Assembly (NCBI RefSeq): GCF_030272615.1
Contig: NC_081410.1
Location: 260,946,437 to 261,010,436 of the forward strand
Origin: Cryptomeria japonica
Lineage: Eukaryota > Streptophyta > Pinopsida > Cupressales > Cupressaceae
DNA: 64,000 bases
Direction: 5' to 3'
In this document: positions 34,701 to 46,700 of the stretch, in pieces
Layout of the letters: the number at the start of each line of letters is the position of its first letter
Numbering within the stretch: the first letter of the stretch is position 1
Made by a program: the position numbers and the translations under genes
Notes under the pieces: generated by a model
The model's database searches: none
What the model was told of the DNA's origin: nothing
What the model saw: only the letters and a program-made list of their open reading frames with translations

Positions 34701-37700
34701 TTACTAGAGCCTAAATCTACATCACTAGTTATGGCCATAGGTCTACGAAACAAAAAGCTATTAACCAAATTAGGGTACAGTTTTTCTTGCCACTACAATC
34801 ATCAGCTGAAGCTAGACATCCTGCATTTCCACATTTTCTTCTTCTTCCAACACTAAAATAACTCTCATATATTCTTGTGGGTCCTCAACCAATTCTAGAT
34901 CAGGCTGAATTACAAGAGCAACACCTTCTCTTGGGAGAACCATTTTGCCTCACGTCGACTTTTGTCAATAACTATTTGTGTACTCTCTTGGCAGCAGACC
35001 TCTGCTATGTACTGAATTAATTTGCGCCCCAGGTGCAGAATTTCTAGCTGCAACAATTTCTCTTTGTAGAAGAAGATTGTGAACTTTGGCCCATCCCTTT
35101 TCTTGCTCCAAAATGAAATTTATCCTTCTATACTCAGCATAACTAGTCTTTTCCCTCCATGCAACTGTGTTCAACTAGGCAACTATGTCTTCCTGCTCTC
35201 TTTGAATCCAATTCAAATCAAGTTGAACCATGAGAAGCTAATCTTCATGAGGAAGAACCATACTGTCTCAAGATGAGTAAATAACCCATATCAAGCACTC
35301 GTTCAAGAAATTCTGAAATAGACATTATTGGGATTCTCGAATTCCTACTCCTCCAACAGAGTTGCCAGTTTGTCAGTTTACCGTTTTTCTAGCTAATTCC
35401 TAAAGAAGGAATGAGTTTGAGAATATTGCCACCTTTCATTTATGGACGGGGCCATCAGCTCATTAAATTTTGGCAGCAAAGAATAATATTATTCACCTTT
35501 AAAAATCGCGTTAGTAACTCTACACACTTTGGCCACCCAATTGGTCATTAAGGAGTTGTATTTCCCAAATCTTTGAGCAAATTGTGTCTCGACGGGGCCA
35601 TCAGCTCATTAAATTTTGGCAGCCAAGAATAATATTATTCACCTTTAAAAATCGCGTTAGTAACTCTACACACTTTGGCCACCCAATTGGTCATTAAGGA
35701 GTTGTACTTCCCAAATCTTTGAGCAAATTGTGTCTCGAAAAGCAAAAAACTCCATGCAGTTCAACGGTTGAAAGATTTCTGAACTTTTGCACTCCTTTCT
35801 TGCGTATTCAAAAGTTCAAAGAATTACCAACCTAGACAACACCAACTTGGGTGGCCAATGACAAGACATACTGAATGTAGTCGAAGGATCTACAAAATTA
35901 AGGACTAACTCAAAATAGCTGACATAAAGAAGTGGGCTTTGGAGAGTAATCAACTAATTGGCAATTTCGCAAACTCGAGAACCAACACAAACAACTAAGT
36001 ACAAGAATTCGGAAATGTCCCGACTGCCTGATCACATAGGCCTTGACACCATACATGACCGATGACAACACTTCAACTTAGAGAGAGATTGGGGAATCGG
36101 CAATTTTTAGAACTTTAAAACCATGACACTTAGGTTTGAAAATTCACGACTTAGCCGATAAGGTTTTGAAAATCTGGCAAAGGGCCCATTAAATACTGGG
36201 AATCCACTTTTAACAAAGATTATCGAAAGTTCAAAAAATTGGGGTAACACATACATCACACTATCATGGTTGGGCTCATCCTTGATATGATGGCATGCTA
36301 ATAGAACTATGAATTTTGGATCATTATGCTATTTGTTGCTTCTTTATTTGTGTGTTAGTCCATATGCGCATGGCACATCATCATCATGGTCCCTTATATC
36401 ATGGTGAAAAACATCAAGTGCTGCAACAAAATAAAGATTGCTCCTTGCACATGAAGTTACTATGATAAAATATTTCCATCATCCATTTTTATCCTTCATC
36501 TTCATCCAACCATAATCTCAATCATGTGTCACATTGTTCCATTACATCCTTACAAGATTTCATCATCTAATATGCATGTCCATGTAATCTAGAATCTCAT
36601 CATCTAGTCATCCTAGTGGCATCAATCAATATGCCCAATCCCAATCCATCATCTAGTCTATCCTCATGGCATATACATCATCCCACGTGATCTATCTCAA
36701 GTTATGTTTTATACATCATGGTACATCTTTTATCATCCCCTGTATTTTCACGAGACCTCCTAGACTCCATTTTGCACAACAACACTCCTGGGGGTGCATC
36801 ACTTCCGTTGTCATCAATAAGGAACTTGGGCAACTTGCTATCGAAGCTTCACTCCACTCTACTTTGTATTCTTCTTTGGCACAATGCCACTTAGTTGCAT
36901 TGTGTCAAAGAGGGGCAAAAATGTAGAAAGCTAAATATTTCCCTGGGCTTAATCTAACACCTAGTCTAAATCGACCGATTCCATCACCTAGGACATGTCC
37001 CTTTCACCTAAGATCTTCCACAATTAAATAATCCTATTATTTTAGTAATCACCTTTTACATCTCCTCACAACATATAAATAAACAAACTTCAATTCCACT
37101 TATGCATGGCTAAAATAATTAGATAATAATTTTATTTAATTATGCCTATATTCCCTCAACACATTCTAAGAATCAAGAGCACCTAAAAACACTTGTCCTT
37201 ATAGCTCCATTATTCTCTCCACCAAACCCAAGAATATAGCCTCACTAGATGTGCATGTCCCCTTATTTCCCTCATAGTCACAACCACTTACTAAATTTAG
37301 TTAGTTCATCCTAGCCATGCACATTCTAAATGCCTCCATAGCAACCTTCCATTCCCTCCTAGATCCTAGGGAAATCCTCTCAACCATTCTCCACCCTTGC
37401 TCTCATCTTTAGATCTTGACCATCCATTACTCCTTCCAAAATTCAATAAATGCAAGCTCTCTTATCTATTTCAAGAATCCATCATCACTTGAGTTAAGTA
37501 CATGTTGTCAAACTGGTTGTTTTCAAGCAAAGGAGAATCCACATACCAATTGTAATTGGAGCAAATCATTCAAAAATGAAAATTACGGTAACATTCGAGT
37601 TGGCTGTTTGATGTTATGCTTTGTTGAATTCTCTTTTGTTGAGCTCTATCTAGAGGTTTTGCTTAGATTTGAATAATCCATTTTGCAATTCAAATTTTAG

Positions 37701-40700
37701 GCATTATAGACAAGTCAAGCAAGGACTAAATGTAGGGCATGGTAATAAACTAAATAATAGGATGCAACATTAAAGTGACAAGTATATAATGAGAAATTAA
37801 ATTTGCATAAATGGGAGAGAGATAATTACTTGCGGTCGACTTTTAGATCCATTAACCTCCCCCTGGGCTTACATACTTGTGAAAAGATGGTTGTAGGTGA
37901 AATCGAGCAATATTGAAGATACCCTAGTAGACCTATTGATGCTCCAAAATGACATATCCAACTAGGGTTGGATGTGCCAATTCGAGGGCAACAATATTGG
38001 AAGGTTGCGCACACAACTCACACGTGCAAGCAACCTCCAATGAAAAACAATTCCTATCTAACCTAGAAATTGCAAGGAAATGGGATAAGATGAGGCAAAG
38101 GGTTGCAAAGAAACAAAAATAAAAGGAGATGATCTGCCAAAACAATTAATCAATTGGATCTTCTCTATAGCATTCAACCATCTATTTCTCCTAAACATAA
38201 TGACTATGGCCAAAGATTCTTCAACCAACTTTCACTCGAGTGTCATAAGTAGACAGCCATTACAAACAAAACAGCGCGACAAAGGAAACACTCCAAGGTG
38301 AGTTGTTAAGCAACAAAAACAAAGACAATATATTGATTAACAATCCCAAAGATCCCTTATAAAGAGGGAAAACCCTATACTTATAGATTGTCAAAAGGAC
38401 AAAGGCAACCTTAACCATCGATCCAACATGGCAATTTGATAGATGAGATTTAATTAAACAACATGCAAACATAATAAATGAACCTACTTATTAAATTCCT
38501 CGCCCCGCAATCCACTTATGGGGAAAGGAAAATATTACATTTAATTTAAAGGTCGCTACAAATAGCAATTCTAACATGCTATAGTGAAAAAATCACTACA
38601 AGACCATAGTTACAAACTTTAGAGACTTAGCATACATTAGGGTGAATTAAATATCTTTGAATGTTCTTGGCCCTTACATGCAACTTGTCTTCCTTGGTAA
38701 TGTATTCCTTCCACTAGTCTTCCAAGAATTCGCTAAGGGTAGATGTAGGCACAAATAGAATAAATATGAACTAAGGAACCTATAAATAGGAATCCAAATG
38801 CTCAAATTCAACTTCCAAAATAGAGGGCATTCCTAGCATAACAATGATGTACAACTTGAATTATTTTTATATTGCATGAATCAACATAGTCCCCCAATAA
38901 CCTGCAGTGCGCCGAGCAAACTTTTAACATGATTGGCAGCACTGGTGAAATACACCCTCCAATACCACACAGACCAGGAAATAGGACCTTGTGACCAGTT
39001 GCCTACAACAAGATACCTTCAGCCAATCAAGCCAGGTCCCCCGACCGATGTATAGGTTGAAATAATACATGTAAATTGAATTTGAATTTCTACCTAGTTG
39101 ATGACATATAAATTGAATTTATATTTCACTGGCCAAACAAGAATGTTGGCTCAGAAAGGAGAAAAGGGGAACATCATCAGTCGATCTAGTAATGTCTACT
39201 AGATAGGGAAAGGACTAGAGGAGGAAAATGGGAAGGCCATGAAGGCAAAAAGAGCTTTGGAGGATCAAAAGGTCAAAATGGAGGAAATCATGGGGAAAAG
39301 TGTTAGGCAAAATGGAGGGCATCCACGGGAAGGTAACTAAGACACTAAGACAATAAAAATGACCCACAATAAAACCCTCAAAAAATCCTTAACTCAGCCT
39401 GGCCAAATCCCTATTTGTGAGGTTAATGCCTCCACAAATCTTTACAAAGCAAAATGTTAGTAAGGTCATCTTCAGGAGTATACACTGTTTCTAAATTTCA
39501 CATTCAACAAGACAGAAAAACCATATGTGGTATTAACTAGCGTTAATTAAGAAAAAGGTAATTACCTCGCAAATTGTCATTTCGTTGCTCTAGATACTAC
39601 AAAACTCATGCAGTAGCATGATAAAACTTTAATATAGCTGGTGTAGTATTAGAGAATATTACTATTTTCTTTACAAATATATATCAATTTCTCCAACTGT
39701 GTTTATGGGCATATAATAAAAAGAGCTCACTGATTAAACTGAAGAAGCTCCATAAGAAAGTTATCTGACAAATTAATTTTATGAGGAACTGCACTGATAT
39801 ACAATGGGAGAATTCGTGCTTTTGAGTCTTGACAAACATGTGTCCACATATACAGATATAAAGCACTTTATTGCTTAAATACTTGGGAAGTAAAGAACAA
39901 TAAGTAGCTACAAATTGAATATTTTGAAACCATATTGAATATCAGTAGTGTCATTATTATAAGGTTCATCATCTTGTATAGTAGCCTAGATCCTCGTAGC
40001 ATAGAGGAAAAGATGCAATTTCTGATTAAAAAAACAAATTAATCGTGTACCTAAAAAGAACTTCCTCAATTTTTCTATATGTAAAGATTCATAGAACATG
40101 TTCATAAAATCAACACTTAGCATTGAACACAGCAGAGATTGAAAGGGAAAGATGCATTAAGGTAGCACATATGATTAAAAATTTAGTTCCAACTACCAAA
40201 TATAATAGCAGGCAAGTTTTAATAGTTATATGATTTTTTTACATTATCAAAAAATAATTCATCTAATGTATTTTCATGCAGATCCACTAATCATATTCAT
40301 AAAACTAATCTTCAAGGGCATTTCCTAAACTGAAAACCAATGGTTTTTCTAAAAAATATCAGAAAACAAAAATTCGCTAGCAAAAACTTTGGAAAATCTC
40401 ATAGCAGGAATTGAATTGGAAACCACTTGCTTCAAGCTCATTTGTGCTTAGACATAAAAGGAAAATTTCACACCTTGTATTGCTCTATGCGGCGTCTCAA
40501 TTTCTGCTTGTTTACTTCTTTGTCCTTTATTTCAGCAGCATCATCTTGTCCCAACTCAAAGTCATCAATTATCTCTGGGCTGTCCACTGGATCCACAATA
40601 ATTTCATCCTCCACAGTGCTGGGAATCAATTTTACGACAATTACGTCACATTCATGTTTCAGAATACATGTGAACTAGAAAAGCGGATGCATTTAAATTA

Positions 40701-43700
40701 AGTGATTATGTCCATGTAAAACAATTCGCTACAATTTCGCTCTTTGTAGATTTGACAAAAAAGTATACAGTCTGGGGATTTATATTTATTTACATGGATT
40801 GTAACATACTGGGAGATGCCAAACAAGATTATTATATGTAATATCTTTAAATAGAAGATAAAGAAGTTTTGCCCCTGGCCATGCTCTGAATCCATTCATT
40901 TTCTTTTGCTGCTAATAGGAACCAAGCATGAACCTTGTCACAGATATGGCAAAACATCTCTAAACTGTAATAATTTATTTGACTGCCTAATAGCCCTGCT
41001 TCTTGAGGTACCAGATTACTGCAGAAAGAGAATACTCAATCATGCATAATAAAAAATCTTCATTGAATATATTGGAGTGAAAAGAGTTGCTTAGAAACAA
41101 GAATAAGAATGTTAACCATGACAGAAATGGAAGATTTTTGTGAAACTAGACGTCTGGGGCACTTGAACCTCTACATTATCAGAAATTGCCACAAGTATTT
41201 CATATTTAGCTTCCTTTTCATCATTCAAGACTGGGACAATTTTCATATTTTTCTTGAACCTTTTTGTGTGTGCCATGGGTAATTTCTGCAGTTTTGAGGG
41301 TTTTTCAATCCATGTTCAGGGTTGGGTTTCTGTTAATTTGTGTGTTGAAGAATTATTTGCAGGTATACAAGGGCTTTTCTTGTTTCTCAAGAACCATCTA
41401 CTTTAAAAACCTTGTTAGAAGCAAATGAGGTTTGGATTTCCCAGTTCTTTTTACTTTCTGTTGAGCTGTCAACAGAATTTTGCTTTCTACTTTGATGTCG
41501 CCACTGTTTTACAAGGATTTTCTAAGATTGAAATTCTTTATAAGTTTTTCAGTTTTTTTTCTTGCCCACAGTATCTCTATGATTTTCTAGTTCTTCCATG
41601 GTTTGGTCTTTCAAGGGTGAACAGAGTTTCTTTCTGATCATGCCTGGTTTCTGACTTGACCAACAAATAGTTACAGAACACGTGAGCAGAGTTTTGCTAT
41701 TTTCTTTGATGTTGTCGTTGTTTTACAAGGCTTCTTTAAGATTTAAATGTTTTAAGGGTTTTTCAGTCTTCTTCTTGTCCAGAGCATCTCTGCAATGTCC
41801 CCCACTAGGAGTCTGTCTGTTTCTCGATAATTAAACATACATCATTATACATTATTATGCCTTAAATCAGATTATTAAAACTAGAGAACAATTAGTACTC
41901 ATAATACAATTGATAATTACCATATTTAAGCTCCCAATCCTTACTTCTTTCCTAATCATCAACCCCAACGGAGGATGGGGAATTACTATGTTAGGGCACT
42001 AGAAAACCATTCTCCACAAATAGGCCCAAGGGTTTCAGGAACACCTGTCCACACCACCTCGTGGGGCTCACCTACTTTGTGAGATATTAATACCGCCTTT
42101 CCCTAACAAAACCAACCTATCCTCACAAGGGGCAATAGAGAATTATTACGGATAAGATCATTAATATGCAAATCTCTCATGTATTATGAAAGTATATGTA
42201 AATAAATGAAATTAAGTATAATTGTCATATAAATCTGATTTCCCTATTATTAACAAAAATAAATCTTATTGGCATTATTTTTGTTATATGTAAATATAAG
42301 AATAAATGAAACAGCTTATATTATAGGCCATATATCTGCCCCTTATTCCTAATAGAATTCAAATATAACATTACTATAAATAAGCATTTAGTTCATAAGT
42401 GAGATACAGCATACCAATCTGCTGTTACAACAATGATTGCAAGTAATATCATATGATCTGCTCCTTCGATGAATTGTCCTATCTTTTATATCTTCATATT
42501 TAGATAAGGAACATGGCCTTTGGGATTAGATATCTCTTTCCAAATAGGGCATGTCTTTTCAGTCTCTAATAGCTGCTTAAACAGATAATTGTTTTGTTTA
42601 TTATTAACAATACTCAATATGACTCGCTGTCCCTAGAACAGTTGTTTATTATTAACAATACTCAATATGACTCGCTGTCCCTAGAACAGCATCGTAACCT
42701 TAAATGATTACATCAATCATTATCAAATCACACTTGATGGGATTTCTTCTAATCACTTCTTTAATCGCATCACTTTATTGAAGTGAAGTGCTGCTTTAAT
42801 TCAACATTGCTTAATATTTGGTTTAGTTAAACTCAACAGTTTAATGGTGAATTGAAAGGATTAAGTTTCCTTTCTAAATGCTTTCTTTGATTATGACATG
42901 TAAATTGCTACTTCCTTCGCTAACTAATTGCTTAACATTACTGTTTCATTTGTAGCCGCTGCACATTAATGAATCAAATATTTCCTTCATCTTGTATGAA
43001 GTCAGTCACCATGTTCCTTTTAAATATATCGCTGCTTATGTAACAAATTCTTCTCAAACCAGTTGCTCTGTCTTTAATGGACAACCTTTCTACCTTGGTT
43101 GTGAGTGATAAAACATTTAGCGCCTCCTGATCTTTAACCTTATTTGGACGGGGCATGACAATCTCTATGATTTTTTGTTTCTTCCATGATTTGGTCTTTC
43201 AAGGGGGAGCAGAGTTTCTTTCTGATCATGCCTAAGCTGAAGTATTGATATCCAAGTTGAAACACTGTAATCCATAATGCCTCCATCTGATAAAGCCCTT
43301 ATTGAAAGCACTGAAACTGACAGAGATAGATTTAATGTGCTCTCAACCAGGGATTTTACCATTATTGCTCATAAACCCTCTTGCCAGTGCTGATCTCAAA
43401 AAGGTGGCTATTTGCATTTTCCAAGCGATTGGAGTTTAAAAGACATCTGAACAAAAATTGAGGAGCATAGCTCAGCAAAAGTTGTTTTCTGTTTCAAATA
43501 GTTCCCATTAAGCACAATAGCCAACCAGCTTACTAGTAAGGATATCCCAATTCAAAAGACAATAATACTTACAGTGGTATGTGGATTTGTGGACTGGATG
43601 GACACTCTTGTCCCTCAGAATTACTTTCTGTCATATACTGTGCTCTCAACTGGTAAGTGGATACTGCTTTGAACACAAACACTTCATCTCAACTAGGTTA

Positions 43701-46700
43701 TCTGATGCAGATATTCTCCAATAATGAAAAAATTAAACTTGCTCCTGAGCAACCACAAGTGTATTACTATTCTCAAATTCTGCCTTTAGAAAAGGACCAC
43801 CTATGAGTGGTACTCTATAACTAGGCTCCTCTGGCCTGGATAGCAGAGACTCTGTGGGGGTTGGGTAGAGGTTATACTGGTGTACTGTTAGACAAGAACT
43901 TGGTGGTGGTAATCGGGGTATGCAATCTTTATGCCCAAATTCCAAAATCTATGTAGAGGAGAATATCTCAAGACAGCTATCCTTGCTGTTTTAACTTTGG
44001 TATTATGGGACCACTCAATTTTTTTTAAATTGTATATTGGCATCCCTAATTGCAGTTTCGATTGTCATTCTACTGCTTACCTGATTTAAGAATGACCATT
44101 TCAAAGAAAGAATGTATTAGCTCATGCCCAAACTCTCAAAATTAGTCTTGAGAAATGGAAAGCCATGACAATGCTTAAAAGCTGTGGAAGAATCCAAGGA
44201 TTAGGAAACAAACACAGGCAAAAAGAGGAACAAATAGGTTGAGAACCAGAGTATGCTTCTGACTATGTGGAGGAAAAGAAATAGTTTCCCAATAAAAATT
44301 CATATGGCATTGCTCCTGATGTTGATAACATTGGAAGTAACTTGGAACCCAACCTCACGAGTCACAGTTGGGAGATCCAAAGAGTTCAAGAGATCTGGCA
44401 GGTTGTTCAAGTCATGGGCAATCATTGAAGGTTAACCACAACGCAGGAGATAACTCAAACTATGATCTTAATAAAGCCTTGAAAAGTCCATGTCAGACAA
44501 GAAGCACTCACTTGCACATTCACACCTTGGGGCTCCAAACAGTTCAGAAGATATAGCTTGTAGTTCAACTGGACCACCTTTGAAGGTTAACCACAATGGA
44601 GTAGATGACTCAAACTCTGATCTTGATAAAGCCTTCTGAAGTCCAATGTCAGACAGCTAGCAGCCACTTGGACATTATTAGTCCATTGATGTTAGCATTA
44701 AAAATTTGTTTGCAATCCTTCAAAGCAGCTTCACAAGGTTTCCCCATGAAAATGAGATTTTGACCTCAAATGTCCAGAGAACCTCTAGATGTTGTGATTA
44801 TACAATTGTCCTATCAGTCATTACCATTCTGCATACATGACAAGCTTAGAATGACAGCAAACAAATTATAGGATCCTTGACATGGCTTGGGGCCAAAAGA
44901 ACTTTGATCAGCTAGATGGTACACTTGGTCCAGCCATCAGGCAGAAGACAGTTGGATACAAGCTAGGATTGTCGGATTCTATGCTAGCTCATCTGCTTCC
45001 ATGTTTTTCTCAGATGCTAAACTTCAGTGCTTAAGAATAGATATGGATCAGAACATTATCATGTTTATATCTGTAAGATTTTAGGGGCTGGTGTTCAAGG
45101 TAATATATCTTCCTTCAAATTAAATGTCTCCAAACAGTTGTGGCTAGAGCTTGGAGTGACTAATGCCTAGTTTGATTGAAGATGAAGGGTGGTTCACTAG
45201 GTGGGAAACATCCATCAACGTACAACAAAGTTTCTTGGAGTTTGGGATGAACGGGCTGAAAGATCTAGGAAAGGAAACAACCAACAAGTTCACCTCAAGC
45301 TCAAGCAGGCAAGACACCACTTGGAAATAGACCCTTCTAACAGATCAAAGAAGCATCCGTGGATCCTTTGTGTATCACTTCTATGGACTTTGTCAAGCAA
45401 GCAATTCCTTGAATATTTAAAGCTTTGCGAGATTGAATCTACCTTGAGTCCTAGAAATGGGAGAGCTTGCTGCAGTCACATAAGAGATGAAAAGTCACCA
45501 GTTACAAACAGTCTCCCAATGTCTTGAATTGGCAAATATGGCAATCATCAAACTCATACCTAGAGGCGTTAAAAGGGAAATGGTTATCATGTTTCTCAAA
45601 GTGTCTGAAAAGATTTTGGAAAAAATGTCATCTAAGAGAACAAGTTGTTTGTAGCATAGATATTCATAAGAGAGCAAACTAGGCTTATCAAGAGAGGATT
45701 CATTCTTGATAAACTTATTAAATCAAGGCCTTCAATATTCACAAGTATATGACCAAATTTTAGATAAATAATAGGACACTTTAGCTTATTTAGACCTTTG
45801 AATAGTTGTTTGATCAGGGCTAAATTAGGTGGTTTGTTGAAAAGCAAATTCACATTGTCATTTTTCATTTCTTATTACAATTTCCAGCCTATATAAAGTG
45901 GTAAAAAGTAATGTAATTTTATAGCTCGTGCATCAAAGTTAATATAAAAGGCTTCAGATAGATTTCAATAAAGCTATGATGGGAACCAATAAGACTTAAT
46001 TGTTGGAATGGTTGGGATTTAGTACTTTCTTTCAAAAGTTCATGGTGAGATTCTTTGCACAATTTTCCATAAGAATAGGTGTTAATGGGTTACATTCAAA
46101 TTTTAAACATTTGCACAAGTTAATCCACTAGGGCTACCCATATGCACCTTGCTTATATGTGATTCTTGCTTTCCAACTTAAGATTTTGGGATAGTGACAA
46201 GCTCATAAAGATTCACAAGTCATCTAGAATTGGTACTTCTGACTTTTATTGAACTTATTGTGAAAAGATGCAGCCAATCAGCCATGTGTCTAAAAATATT
46301 ATCCAGCGGGAAAAATAAATTGGAAAAGGTTTTAGGCTGAATTCTGTTGGCATATGATGATATGATGATATGATGATAATGTATGTTGTCATTGATGTCA
46401 ATAAGTACAGGTGAACCGGTATGAAGATTGGAAGAAGTTGTTATTGATGTTCAAATTGGAGAACCGGTATGAAGAGATGTAGTGAACCGGTGTCAGGGTT
46501 TCACTAAGTGTGACTACCAGTTGGTAGTCTCAGCTTTAGGGTTTCCGGTTTGGCAATCTAGCTTGTGCGATGCAACAGGTGACATTTTGTGATGAGTTAG
46601 CTAAGAGATAAGGAAGAGATCGAGATGCCACGTCAGTTTTGTGCACGTGAAGGATTTCCTTGAGGATCTTGCATGTGAAGATCAATTGCATTAAATGTCT

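Larger units (their letters stand above)
34018..36249 (-). mobile_element. Nested minus-strand LTR element fragment (LTR plus primer site)
   Basis: This segment interrupts an internal repeat of the composite between GTGTTCCA (34017) and CATACATCACAC (36250). On the minus strand an LTR runs from TGTTACCCC (36249) to CTGACA (35371) and is followed by TGGCAACTCTGTTGGAGG (35350-35367), which resembles the tRNA primer sites of plant gypsy elements. The remaining 1.3 kb has no recognisable gag or pol; a 69-codon minus-strand frame at 34965-35174 is unassigned. No second LTR is present, so the copy is truncated at its 3' end. Confidence 0.6.
29786..37676 (+). mobile_element. Non-coding LTR element composite (LARD-like), LTR-internal-LTR-internal-LTR
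   Basis: Two diverged LTRs (about 29786-30602 and 36922-37676), both starting TGTAGA and sharing long blocks around 80 percent alike by eye, flank about 6.3 kb without gag or pol. A third LTR fragment (32790-32945) lies inside. Internal blocks occur twice: TACCATGATGAAAACC near 31650 and 33198, the GTGTTTT-TGCATG-TTTTTGATTG region near 32515 and 33745, and CTCCTTGCACATGA near 32761 and 36440. This is the pattern left by recombination between two copies sharing LTRs. A minus-strand element is inserted at 34018-36249. The purine tract AAGAGGGGCAAAA precedes the last LTR. Small CT-rich frames inside are not genes. Confidence 0.65.
2464..40473 (-). other. UBLCP1 intron 2, 38,010 bp
   Basis: The intron between the linker exon and the catalytic exon, with donor GTGTGA (at 40473) and acceptor GATGACAG (at 2464). 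It contains plus- and minus-strand transposon remains listed separately. The stretches 2464-3930, 13318-14290, 14700-15920, 17400-18250, 27661-27900, 28130-28800, 29480-29785 and 37680-40473 show nothing I can identify. Confidence 0.9.
41471..43232. repeat. About 175-bp tandem duplication split by an LTR
   Basis: Copy 1 (41471-41644) and copy 2 (41684-41790 plus 43161-43232) share AGAGTTTTGCT, TTTACAAGG, CTTCCATGGTTTGGTCTTTC and AGAGTTTCTTTCTGATCATG. The second copy is interrupted by the solo LTR at 41791, so the duplication came first. Confidence 0.8.

Noticed and set aside
40411-40701. Plus-strand frames of 96 and 83 codons
   Set aside because: They are antisense to UBLCP1 exon 2, whose minus-strand reading is conserved and in phase.
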